This document shows positions 35,811 to 45,293 of a DNA stretch of 53,217 bases, piece by piece. The translations under genes and the position numbers were made by a program. The notes below the pieces were generated by a model, which saw only the letters and a program-made list of their open reading frames with translations, ran no database searches and was not told the DNA's origin. Within the stretch, counting starts at the first letter, position 1. Each line of letters begins with the position of its first letter. The DNA is from Chloroflexota bacterium (GTDB lineage Bacteria > Chloroflexota > Limnocylindria > Limnocylindrales > CSP1-4), in NCBI GenBank assembly GCA_003152165.1, contig PLZO01000013.1, positions 1 through 53,217 on the forward strand. The letters run 5' to 3'.

Positions 35811-37490
35811 ATGGCTAAGCTTCTTCTCGGACCCCTGCTGCGACACGTCGGTGAGCGCGACGCCACCGTCTGGGTCGAGACCGACACCCCGTGCGAGGCG
35901 GAGGTACAGGCCGGGGCCGTGAGCGGACACCAGCGGACGTTCACGGTTGCCGGCCACTACTACGCCCTCGTGGCCCTGACTGGGCTCGAACCGGGCTCAT
36001 CCACCCCGTACGTGGTGCGGCTCGACGGCGACACCGTCTGGCCTACTTCGGACTCGACTTTTCCGCCGAGCCGGATCCGGACGGTCGACCCGAGCCGACC
36101 GATCCGCCTCCTCTTCGGCTCCTGCCGCGAGCCCCCGCGGGTCCAGCGCAGGGGCGGCCCGGAGCTCGCCCCGGATGTGCTCGACGCCTACGCCACCCGG
36201 ATGATCGGCCAGGACCACGAGCGGTGGCCGGACCTGCTCCTGCTGGTCGGCGACCAGATCTATGCGGACGACACGTCGCCCGCGATCCAGGAGTTCATCA
36301 GGACGCGGCGGGATATCCGGCGGGCGCCCCACGCGGAGGTGGCCGACTTCGAGGAATACACCAGGCTCTATTACGAGTCGTGGGGCGAGCCGACCGTCCG
36401 CTGGCTCCTGTCGACATTGCCGAGCTCGATGATCTTCGACGATCACGACGTGCGCGACGACTGGAATACCTCCCATGCCTGGCGTCTCGACATGCAGAAG
36501 ACCGATTGGTGGGAGGAGCGGATCACCGGCGCGCTAATGTCGTACTGGATCTACCAGCATCTTGGCAACCTATCGCCCGCGGGCTTGGCAGCCGACGAGT
36601 TGTATGCGGTCGTCCGTGGTCTGCCCGATGCCGAAGCGGTGCTGCGAGCCTTCGCCCAGGCGGCCGACCGGGAGGCGGACGGCGCCAAGGGAGCGATGTG
36701 GTCATATCGGCGGGATTTCGGGCCAGTGCGGCTGCTCGTCATCGATTCGCGCTGCGGCCGGGTCCTCGCCGAAGGTCGTCGCTCCATGATCAGCGATCGC
36801 GAGTTCGACTGGGTCGAGCGCCAGGTGGCAGACGGAGGCTTTGAGCACCTCGTCGTCGCGACATCAATGCCCTGGCTCCTTCCACGGGCGCTCCATGACA
36901 TCGAGTCGTGGAACGAAGCCTTGTGTGCAGGATCGCGCGGGCGGGTCCTCGCCAGGAGCGCGGAGTGGCTCCGACGGGCGGTCGACCTCGAGCATTGGGC
37001 GGCCTTCCGGCAGTCGTTCGACCGACTCGCGGGTCTGTTCGCGCAGGTCGGTCGAGGCGAGCACGGCGTATCCGCCCCCGCGACTATCTGCGTCCTGTCC
37101 GGCGACGTCCACCACACCTATGTCTCGGAGGCTGACTACGAGATGCCGCTCGAGTCGCGGGTATACCAGATCACGTGCTCGCCCATCAATAACACGATCC
37201 CACTCCTCATGCGATTGGTATTCCACATCGGCTGGAGCAATACCGTCGAGCGGGTCACTCGGTTCCTCGATCGCTGGACCCGCGTCCCGCCGCCGCCCAT
37301 CCATTGGCACCATCCGTCCGGGCCTCATTTCGGCAATACGCTCGCGCTGCTCATCCTCGACGGCCGCTCCGCCCGGGTTCGACTGGAGCGGGCTGTCCGG
37401 ACCGAGGCGTCGGACGAGCGCGAAGCGAGCGTGGACCTGGCGCTCACCGAGGACCTGTCGCTGACCGAGGCGCCTCGGGTCGTTGCCTAG
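35811..37490 (+). CDS. PhoD-like alkaline phosphatase family protein
   Basis: LLLGPLLRHVGERDATVWVETDTPCEAEVQAG...LFGSCREPP...LLLVGDQIYADD...MIFDDHDVRDDWNTS...VLSGDVHHTYV. Confidence 0.93.
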   Translation: MAKLLLGPLLRHVGERDATVWVETDTPCEAEVQAGAVSGHQRTFTVAGHYYALVALTGLEPGSSTPYVVRLDGDTVWPTSDSTFPPSRIRTVDPSRPIRLLFGSCREPPRVQRRGGPELAPDVLDAYATRMIGQDHERWPDLLLLVGDQIYADDTSPAIQEFIRTRRDIRRAPHAEVADFEEYTRLYYESWGEPTVRWLLSTLPSSMIFDDHDVRDDWNTSHAWRLDMQKTDWWEERITGALMSYWIYQHLGNLSPAGLAADELYAVVRGLPDAEAVLRAFAQAADREADGAKGAMWSYRRDFGPVRLLVIDSRCGRVLAEGRRSMISDREFDWVERQVADGGFEHLVVATSMPWLLPRALHDIESWNEALCAGSRGRVLARSAEWLRRAVDLEHWAAFRQSFDRLAGLFAQVGRGEHGVSAPATICVLSGDVHHTYVSEADYEMPLESRVYQITCSPINNTIPLLMRLVFHIGWSNTVERVTRFLDRWTRVPPPPIHWHHPSGPHFGNTLALLILDGRSARVRLERAVRTEASDEREASVDLALTEDLSLTEAPRVVA

Positions 37491-37755
37491 GCTCCGCTGC
37501 GGGCGGGGCGGACTCGCCTGAGTCGGGCACTCAGAGGCGACCGTCGACGTCGCAGATCTTCGCGGCCGCAGGAGTGGCCCAACCGGAGCAGCTGAATGAC
37601 ACTGGGTCCTCGCCCCCAACCCCGGCGTGATCCCGGGGGCAGATCTGCCACATAGCTGAAATGGTCCAGACGCTCCGAAGTGATGCGCGGCAACCTGCCC
37701 GGAGGCACCGTGAGCATGGGCGCCGACCGGCGTGGATTGCAACATGGAGATAACC

Positions 37756-38310
37756 ATGACGAAGCATCCGATCAAGCGCGATGACCTCGTTGGCGGACGC
37801 TCAGGTTTCCACTTTCCGGACGTCGACATTCCGAGCGCGATCTCGAAGGTCGAATGGCCCAAAGTCGATCTCTCGTCCGTGGATGTCGGCAGCGCCGTGC
37901 GGGGTGCAGCCGCGGCCGCTCACATCGGACGTCGTCGGGATCGGCCGCGCTGGCCGCTGGCGATCGGCGGCCTGATCGTCGCAGCCTTGGCTAGCTGGGT
38001 CATCCTGCGGAACGACGGTTTACGCGCCCGGCTGGCAGGTGGGGCCAGCGCGATCCGCGAGCGGATCGCGGCGATGAAACGGTCCGGGTACGAGCAGGAT
38101 GGGATCGACGATCCGATCGCATTCGACGCGGCCCCGACCGCCCCGATCGAGGTCTCCGCGTTCACGGTTAGCGGCACGACCCAGGCGACCGGCTATCCAG
38201 CCGGCCTCGGATCGAACGACGGCGACACGAATCCCGCCTTCGAAGATCCGGGAGCCGAGCCTGACCAAGCCAGCGAAGGCGTGAAGCCTCGCTCGAAATC
38301 GCATGGATAG
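37756..38310 (+). CDS. Small single-TM stress-type protein
   Basis: MTKHPIKRDDLVGGRSGFHFPDVDIPSAISKVEWPKVDLSSVDVGSAVRGAAAAAHIGRRRDRPRWPLAIGGLIVAALASWVIL; SD TGGAGAT. Confidence 0.65.
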   Translation: MTKHPIKRDDLVGGRSGFHFPDVDIPSAISKVEWPKVDLSSVDVGSAVRGAAAAAHIGRRRDRPRWPLAIGGLIVAALASWVILRNDGLRARLAGGASAIRERIAAMKRSGYEQDGIDDPIAFDAAPTAPIEVSAFTVSGTTQATGYPAGLGSNDGDTNPAFEDPGAEPDQASEGVKPRSKSHG

Positions 38311-38333
38311 TCGCGTGCACGGCTCGCACATGA

Positions 38334-38504
<171 letters not shown>

Positions 38505-39028
38505 GCGCTAACCCTATCAACGGACGGTTGTCATGCGCCTGGATCACCTGCCGGTGACAACATACCCGACGCTCTGGGGTCAGGGCTTCGCAGGCTCGCG
38601 AGCGTCGACCTCGTCCGGATCCAGGAATTGCCTCTCGCCCCGGCCCGAGCCGCCCTGCTCGATACATGGTCGCGACCGAAACCGCGTTCGCGCTCGCTGA
38701 TCGTCCGTGCAGTTTGTTTACTGGGCCCACCTCATCGCATTGGTTTTCCTGCTTCCGACGATCCGCCTCGCGCCGATGCCCACTTGACGAGTGCGAGCAG
38801 GAGTTTTCTGATCTCGGACTCTCGACTCAACGCTTTGACAGTTCGGGAGGACGTCGCCGGGACACCCGAGCGGCCGACACCTGCGGGCGTCGCTTGGCCG
38901 AGAGGGGGCATCCGGCGAGCGATGACTGCAAGGGCTTCGCAACGCCGCCTTCGATAAGGACGACACTCCTGACAGCGCGAATGGCCGAGGGTTTAGCGAT
39001 AACCGGCGGTCGTGCTAACGAGGGCGCA

Positions 39029-39289
39029 ATGGGCGGTAATCAGGGCGGTCAGCTGATGACCGAGCGCGAGTCGAACGGCCAGACCAATGGTGGCCGTGGC
39101 ACCCAGGCAAGTAGCAACAGCGATTGGAACCCGGACCAGGCCGGACAGGTCAAGGATGTCAAGGAGCAAGGTCCGTCGATCGGCAACCGTCACCGCACCA
39201 GCACGCCCGACGGGCGCCCGTTGCAGGACGATGAAGACGGTGTCGGCTCGACGGAGCCCGCGGGTTCTCAGGGAACGACTCGATACTGA
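39029..39289 (+). CDS. Hydrophilic disordered small protein
   Basis: MGGNQGGQLMTERESNGQTNGGRGTQASSNSDWNPDQAGQVKDVKEQGPSIGNRHRTSTPDGRPLQDDEDGVGSTEPAGSQGTTRY. Confidence 0.55.
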   Translation: MGGNQGGQLMTERESNGQTNGGRGTQASSNSDWNPDQAGQVKDVKEQGPSIGNRHRTSTPDGRPLQDDEDGVGSTEPAGSQGTTRY

Positions 39290-39377
39290 AAGCCTGCGAC
39301 GTGGTTCGCCGGTTTGTCCGAACCGGGGCGGCGCTGTGACTGCGCCCGACCCGCCGCCAGATCCGCCCCGCGTATGA

Positions 39378-39830
39378 ATGGAGACAATCAAGATGTGCCT
39401 TACCTGCGGCTGCAACGATGCCCACAAGCGGATGGGCAACAACCTCACCTATGAAGACCTGCGCGATATGGCGGCCGAGAATGGCCAGACGGTCGACGAG
39501 GCCCTGCTCACGATCAGTTCGACCGCGGCGACTGATCGCCAGCAGCACACCGAGGAATATGCGGAACCCTGGGCCGGCGAGGTTATCGAAATGCCCAGCC
39601 TGGTGGACGGTCCCCGCGAGAACAAAGGCCTCGGCAATATCGCACCTGGCCAATCGACCGGACCCGAACCCGATGACGAAGGTCTCGTCAACATCCGACC
39701 TGGCGAAGCAACCCCTCTCGAGCTTGACGACGAGGGCTTGAGCAATCTCGAGATCGGCGAGACAACGGGGCTCGGACCCGATGCAGGCCTGGGTAATGCC
39801 CGCGGGGAGCACGGCCCAACCCACCGCTGA
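39378..39830 (+). CDS. CxxCxC N-terminal protein with about 18-aa tandem repeats
   Basis: MCLTCGCNDAHKRMGNNLTYEDLRDMAAENGQTVDEALLTI... then ENKGLGNIAPGQSTGPEPD/DEGLVNIRPGEATPLELD/DEGLSNLEIGETTGLGPD/AGLGN. Confidence 0.7.
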   Translation: METIKMCLTCGCNDAHKRMGNNLTYEDLRDMAAENGQTVDEALLTISSTAATDRQQHTEEYAEPWAGEVIEMPSLVDGPRENKGLGNIAPGQSTGPEPDDEGLVNIRPGEATPLELDDEGLSNLEIGETTGLGPDAGLGNARGEHGPTHR

Positions 39831-40864
39831 CCTCGTGCTCGCGCCGCGGCTGAAGCGCCTGGGGCGTTGCCTAAGACCTCCAGGAGCACCCACGATTCGT
39901 CGAGTGGTGCTTCAACAAGCTCATGAACGAGATCTAGGTCGAGTCCAGCCTACGCATCTTCGACCGGGAGACCCTTATGTCGCTGAGATCCATCATCAAA
40001 CGAGTGTTAGCGAGAACGCAGGACGACTCCGAGGCAGAGCCGGCCCCGCGCCACGAGCGTCGCGATGCCGGACGGGAACGGCATCACGAGACCGGCGTGC
40101 CGGCCTTGGAAGAGAGAGCGACCGGCTCGACGAGCCACCGGGCGTCGGGAAGCCAATCCAGATGCGGCGCCCGAAGTCCTGGGCGGGGACTGATTCGCCG
40201 CTGACTTCGCAAGCGCTCCGTTTCGACTCCAGCTCGACCTCTGGTGCCACGACCACCGCGACGTTCATGGTCTAGCCCGCTGCCAAGAACGTCCAACCTC
40301 GACACCTCATCTCAGCCTGCTGCCACAAGACCCTAAGCAGGGCAATCCCGAGCTTGGCAGGCCCGCGGACGCGCGCGGAAACCCCAGATGCGCCCGGGCC
40401 GTCCGACTTGATCGACCCGTCTTGTCGTGGAGCGCACCTCAGCACGTGGCGGGGAACCGATCGCCTTGCTCGCGAAGGCGGACTATTTCTTGGGCACGAT
40501 CGCCCGCATTGCGCGTGGCCTGATCGAGGCGGTAATTGGCGTCCTGCCGAGCGCGTTTCCGTCTGCCACGACGACCCGTCTCGGCTGCGTCTCAATTCGC
40601 ACTTCGCGCGCCTGCGCCCGAAAGACATGGCCACCCGAACTTTCGCCTAGGTCGGTCGCGACATCGCTTCCCAAGTAGCCAGGAGCCGAGGGAGCGGCCC
40701 CGAAGCGCGGACGATGATGCCCGCGAGGAGATTGCCGGTTACATCGAGTAGGCCGTCGTTAGCCTTGATCGCCCGGCGAGGCTGTTGGAGTTGGCTGCGA
40801 ACCTCTCTTACGACTTGGCCGATGTGGCGACTCTTTCTTCGTCGGCCAATGACCAACGCAGACG

Positions 40865-41719
40865 TCACGGCTTCACGACTCCGCGAGGAGCGGTGGCCGA
40901 ATGGCCGAGGCGGCCGACGATCCTGACGCGCCGCGGTCGCCACGTCGGCCGTGCCCGGAACGCGGCTCCGACCACGATCAGCCAGGCAATCCCCGCCAGG
41001 ATGCCGCCGACGACATCGGTCAGGTAGTGATAGCCAAGATAGATCCGGCTGACTCCCACGCCGAAGGCGAGCAGGGCGGCTGTGCCCAGCGCGACCAAGC
41101 CCACGCGGCGCCCCCAGATCGACCACAGGATCAACGCAAGCGCGCCGTAAAAGATGACCGCATTCATCGTATGACCGCTCGGAAAGCTGCCGTCAGGTAG
41201 TACCTGCGCCCACGCCAACTGCGGGCGTGGACGCGCGAAGAAGACCTTCATCGTCGCCTGAAGGACCACGCTGCCCCCAATCGCCACGCCCAGCAACAGA
41301 CCCAAGCCGTAGTGACGCTTCCTCAGGAGCGCCGCCTCGGCCACCACGAGGATCGGAATGATGACGAGGCTCGTCCCGACGTCGGTCAAGCCGTTCATCA
41401 GCGCGTCTAAGCCCGGCGAGGCGATGCTGTGGAGGAAGGGCGTCGCCCAGGCATCAAGCGCGAAGACCTCCTGGCTGCGGACGCCTTCGGCCACCGAGCC
41501 TAACACCACGAGGCTAGCGACCAACCCGCCGAACCCGACCACGACGGTGACGGTCGCGAGACCGCTCGGAGGACGAGGGGCCGCTCCTGGCACGAGCGGA
41601 TTGACCGGATCGACCGTGCCGAGCGGACCGCCTTCATCGTTGGGCACGGCTTCGGTCGTCGGGCCGGAGTCGCGAGCCGGCTCGACCTTACGCGGCACCG
41701 TTTCTCGTTGAAGGGTCAT
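40865..41719 (-). CDS. PAP2-family phosphatase
   Basis: KVFFARPRPQLAWAQVLPDGSFPSGHTMNAVIFYGALAL...GVSRIYLGYHYLTDVVGGILAGIAW. Confidence 0.94.
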   Translation of the reverse strand: MTLQRETVPRKVEPARDSGPTTEAVPNDEGGPLGTVDPVNPLVPGAAPRPPSGLATVTVVVGFGGLVASLVVLGSVAEGVRSQEVFALDAWATPFLHSIASPGLDALMNGLTDVGTSLVIIPILVVAEAALLRKRHYGLGLLLGVAIGGSVVLQATMKVFFARPRPQLAWAQVLPDGSFPSGHTMNAVIFYGALALILWSIWGRRVGLVALGTAALLAFGVGVSRIYLGYHYLTDVVGGILAGIAWLIVVGAAFRARPTWRPRRVRIVGRLGHSATAPRGVVKP

Positions 41720-41927
41720 GCGGCGTCGCGCCCCGCGGGACCCTCCGCGGACCGACTGCCCGGAGGGTGACTTGCGGTTCGTGGCCCGAGCCCCGGACGT
41801 CCTCCGAGTCAGCCCCGGTCTGGCTCGCCCAACCGCCTGGGCGTGTCAGCCAGGCATATACGCCGAGGATGCCGACCGCGCCGATCAGCCGCCCGAAGCC
41901 AGTGACCAGCCCACTGAAGATGACCAT
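41688..41927 (-). CDS. Small membrane protein overlapping the PAP2 gene start
   Basis: MVIFSGLVTGFGRLIGAVGILGVYAWLTRPGGWASQ... Confidence 0.45.
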   Translation of the reverse strand: MVIFSGLVTGFGRLIGAVGILGVYAWLTRPGGWASQTGADSEDVRGSGHEPQVTLRAVGPRRVPRGATPHDPSTRNGAA

Positions 41928-42012
41928 GACTAATCTCGCCTCTTACCGGGCCCCGTCCGCGGAGCGTGGCGCGCGGAGCCGAGCTCCCGGGCAAACAACC
42001 CAGCGGACGATC

Positions 42013-42201
42013 TCAGCTATTGCGATTTTTCTGATTTCGGATCGTCGTCTTCGCCTCGCCGATCTTGCCTTGGAGTTTGCCCTTGGCCTGATCGACCTTG
42101 CCTGCCGCCTCCGTCGAATGATCTCCTGTCACCTTGCCAACGTTCTCCTTGATGACGCCCTTCGTCTGGTTCAACGCGCCTTTCGTGCGATCCTCAGCCA
42201 T
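42013..42201 (-). CDS. CsbD-family stress protein
   Basis: MAEDRTKGALNQTKGVIKENVGKVTGDHSTEAAGKVDQAKGKLQGKIGEAKTTIRNQ. Confidence 0.93.
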   Translation of the reverse strand: MAEDRTKGALNQTKGVIKENVGKVTGDHSTEAAGKVDQAKGKLQGKIGEAKTTIRNQKNRNS

Positions 42202-42706
42202 TGCAGTCACCTCTCGTTGCAGCGATTAGTTGAGCCCCTGGATGCTGGACCAACCCGAGGCGTGTGGCACCCTCGGACAGGATGCTCACCACTTTGCCAG
42301 TTCATCGCTTGCAGAACTTCCGGGGTTGGCGCCGCCATGCGTTACGACTTCATATCGCCCCGACGATCGATGACGGAGACCTGCCGCCCGAAAAGGCGAT
42401 CGTCGGCCCGAAGCCGGTCGGCGGTGGCCGGGCCGATCGACGAGCACTCGCTCCCACGCTGCCCGGACCTGCTCCATCGGCCCGGATCTGCAATCGAAAG
42501 GTTCGCGAGCTGAGGCCCGACGAGGTCAGCGGTCCAGCATCACGAGGTCACCAACGATCAGGAAGAGGACTTCAGCAACCCCGGCGCCAGCCTTAAGATT
42601 AGATCACGCGGGGGGAAAGGCCCTGGGCGACTAGGTTGAGGAAGTCGAGGAACTCGATGGCTCGACCAGACAGGCCTCGCGCATGCGAGACCCATCCGAT
42701 CCACGA

Positions 42707-43075
42707 TCAATCGAGCAAGGCCGGCTTGCCTCGCAGCTTGACCAGTCGCGACGGGCCGACGCCTCGCTGCATGGCCGCGCGAATGATGATCGCGACTGGG
42801 ATCAGCGCGAGGGCCAGGATCAGGCGAGGAGCACCAGCAAGAAACAGCCCGATCGTCACGCCCGCCGACAGTCCGAGCGCCGCGATGACGCCCTGATCCG
42901 AGAGATCATCGAGCTGGCCAGAAGCCGCTTCGATCATGCCCCGAGCGCCGTCGACGGCCCCGGGTATCTGATCGGCGACCGAGCGCCCTCGCTCGTGAAG
43001 CGACTGCGTGGCTTCGTCGACTCGCTCGCTGAAGGGATCTGTCTGACCGGTGTCAAATGTCTTGGTCTTCGCCAT
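42707..43075 (-). CDS. Small membrane stress-type protein, paralog of 8956..9300
   Basis: ARGMIEAASGQLDDLSDQGVIAALGLSAGVTIGLFLAGAPRLILALALIPVAIIIRAAMQRGVGPSRLVK; SD GGAAGGAGA. Confidence 0.75.
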   Translation of the reverse strand: MAKTKTFDTGQTDPFSERVDEATQSLHERGRSVADQIPGAVDGARGMIEAASGQLDDLSDQGVIAALGLSAGVTIGLFLAGAPRLILALALIPVAIIIRAAMQRGVGPSRLVKLRGKPALLD

Positions 43076-43397
43076 CCGGATTCTCCTTCCTATCATCGCC
43101 GCTCACCTGGTCCGCCGGGGTCCCTGGATGAAGAGCCCGGCTTGCGCCGCTACGGGGGTCCGCCGCGGTCTTAGGTGATGCGTCGCTGTCCATCGACTTG
43201 GCCCGGAACGCCGGCACGAGGAAGAGCCAGCCGGCGAGGACCGCTCCGATGACTAACAGCCCGCCGACCATGGGCCAAGCGTCAAGGGCTGCCGCCCGGG
43301 CCGACGCTCGAAATCCGCCCAAGTCAACGCTCGCCAGCCTGCGACGCCCTGCGTCGAGGGTCTGGGCGATGTCACCCGCCAGCTCATCGACGTTCAT
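43053..43397 (-). CDS. Small single-TM protein, topological paralog of 11645..12019
   Basis: MNVDELAGDIAQTLDAGRRRLASVDLGGFRASARAAALDAWPMVGGLLVIGAVLAGWLFLVPAFRAK; SD AGGAGG. Confidence 0.7.
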   Translation of the reverse strand: MNVDELAGDIAQTLDAGRRRLASVDLGGFRASARAAALDAWPMVGGLLVIGAVLAGWLFLVPAFRAKSMDSDASPKTAADPRSGASRALHPGTPADQVSGDDRKENPDGEDQDI

Positions 43398-43507
43398 CGG
43401 TCCTCCTACGAAGCGACGATCAAACAAGATGATCGTGCGGTGCAGCCATGATCCCTACACTGCACCCTTGATGGTCACGGCCCGTGGTCACTCGCGGCGG
43501 ACGACTC

Positions 43508-43588
43508 CTACCGCAGCCTGCCACGCCCGAGCACGAATAGCACAATTAGGACGATCACGACGACAATGACGATGGTCTCGATCGACAT
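43508..43588 (-). CDS. sORF, 26-aa single-TM peptide
   Basis: MSIETIVIVVVIVLIVLFVLGRGRLR*, preceded by GGAGTAACCCC. Confidence 0.5.
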   Translation of the reverse strand: MSIETIVIVVVIVLIVLFVLGRGRLR

Positions 43589-43673
43589 GGGGTTACTCCC
43601 GCAGGACGGCGATTAGAGGACTACCCGCTTCGCAGGCGCGCAGCCGATAGTCCTTGGGTTGCCTGGCGAGGGG

Positions 43674-43991
43674 TTACCAGGTCTTCTCTTCTTTCGTCAC
43701 GACGACTTCTTCGTCCTTGCGCTTGCTGTCGACGGCGCCCGCGGTCGCACCCGTTGCGGCGCCGATCGCCCCGCCGATGACCGCCCCGACCGGGCCGCCC
43801 ACGACGGCCCCGACGACGGCGCCCCCGACCGCTCCACCGGCTGCGCCCCCGACCTCCTCGTCGCCATGAGCGACGCCCTTCTCCAGCGTCTGCGTTGTCT
43901 GGGTCGGCGCCCCTGTCGTCTCGATCGTTTCGTGATGCTGGATGCCGTCATCGGTGACCGTCTTACGCTCGATCATCCGGTCGTCGGTCAT
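43674..43991 (-). CDS. Glycine-zipper stress-type protein
   Basis: EEVGGAAGGAVGGAVVGAVVGGPVGAVIGGAIGAATGATAGAVDSKRKDEEVVVTKEEKTW; SD GAGAAGGAGATG. Confidence 0.75.
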   Translation of the reverse strand: MTDDRMIERKTVTDDGIQHHETIETTGAPTQTTQTLEKGVAHGDEEVGGAAGGAVGGAVVGAVVGGPVGAVIGGAIGAATGATAGAVDSKRKDEEVVVTKEEKTW

Positions 43992-44315
43992 GGGTCATCT
44001 CCTTCTCGGGATCGGTAAGCGCGAGGTAGCGCCCTGGCCCAGATTGACGTCCCGGGTCTTTCCCGATCGCCTCTCATTCCCCTCCTAGCATTGCAACGGC
44101 GCGGCAGACTCGCCGCTGACGCCCCTCACTCCGTTCGGGCCCCTCACGGCACCGAGCGTACGCTGCCTGGATGGATTCTCGAACGTGGGCGACATCGTCT
44201 TGCTGAGCAGCGTCGACCCCACCACCGGCGAGGTCGTCTCATTCGAGGACCTCGTGGGCTGTCACGGCGGCCTCGGGGGAGCTCAATCGGAATCGTTCAT
44301 CCTCCGCCCAAGCTC

Positions 44316-44694
44316 GTCGACTTCTACGGCATCCTTCAGGTCGATCCCCGAGCGGACCCCGAGGTCATCCGAGCGTCGTTCCGGAGCCTGGCGCGCAAGT
44401 ACCACCCGGACGTGGCTGGCCGTTCAGCTGAACCCATGGTGGCGCCCAACCAGGCCTGGTCGGTCCTCAGCGCTGGGGATGCCCGCGCGGCCTACGACCG
44501 CGGCTGACGTGTACTCTCGTCGCCAGCCCTTCCGCCGGTCGCTCGGGCAACCGAGCCCCGTCTGGTCGCAGACCGCCGGACGGCCCCCCGGGCCCACCCT
44601 CAGCACGGTGCTCGACTTCGGCCGGTATGCCGGCTGGTCGTTCGGTCAGATCGCTCGACACGATCCGGACTTCCTCGAATGGCTTGCCCGCATG
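44316..44694 (+). pseudogene. DnaJ (J-domain) protein, frameshifted
   Basis: VDFYGILQVDPRADPEVIRASFRSLARKYHPDVAGR... in one frame; LDFGRYAGWSFGQIARHDPDFLEWLARM in another. Confidence 0.65.
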
Positions 44695-44732
44695 GACGCT
44701 TTTTCGGATGGATCCCATCTCCGAACCTCCAA

Positions 44733-45158
44733 ACGCACGAGAAGGTCTTCGCGTAGGCGATCGACGCCAAGCGCGTCGCAGAGTGGAACGCCTCGGTGAT
44801 CGAGACCAAGGACGTGACCGGCTCGCTCGACCAGGTCGGCGCGAGCTATACCGCGGTCCTCAAGCTCGGTGGTGGGCACCTGGAGAGCCGCTGGCAGGTC
44901 AGGCGGGTCGAGCAGCCGGGGCTCCTCGAGATCACCGGCACGGCACCGGGCGGAGGTCGGGTCACGGCGCTCAACCGCTTCGAGTCGGCGGGCACCGGGA
45001 CCGACTCCAGCCTCGAGCCTGACTACGATCTGCCTGGCGGTTTCGTGGGCGGGATCGCTGACAAGCTGTTCGTCGAGCGTGCGATCGAACGTGATGCCAA
45101 GCACTCGGCGGAGCACTTCAAGGCGATCTGCGGAGCGGACGGGCACGTCCCAGCCTGA
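44733..45158 (+). pseudogene. SRPBCC-family protein, N-terminus truncated and in-frame TAG at 44754
   Basis: HEKVFA*AIDAKRVAEWNASVIETKDVTGSLDQVGASYTAVLKLGGGHLESRWQVRRVEQPGLLEITGTAPGGGRVTALNRFES; ORF from 44796 may still be translated. Confidence 0.6.
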
Positions 45159-45293
45159 GGGTCTCAGGCAATCGTCCAACCGGGACGGCTGGCGATTGAG
45201 GGTCGCATCATCCACCGGAGGGGTGCGAGGTCCGGAGCGTGTCGCATGCGCCTATCCCCACACGACGTGGTCATCGTGTCGGGCCGCTCGTGC

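Noticed and set aside
37515-37539. CGCCTGAG...CTCAGAGGCG as an intrinsic terminator after the PhoD-like gene
   Set aside because: Stem contains a bulge and no U-tract follows
38700-38780. Hydrophobic stretch VYWAHLIALVFLLPTIRL as a possible membrane oxidoreductase fragment
   Set aside because: Too short and no supporting flanking motif in any frame
43730-43870. DNA periodicity resembling a tandem repeat or CRISPR-like pattern
   Set aside because: Explained by the glycine-zipper codons (GGN GCN GTN) of the 43674..43991 protein; no direct repeats with unique spacers
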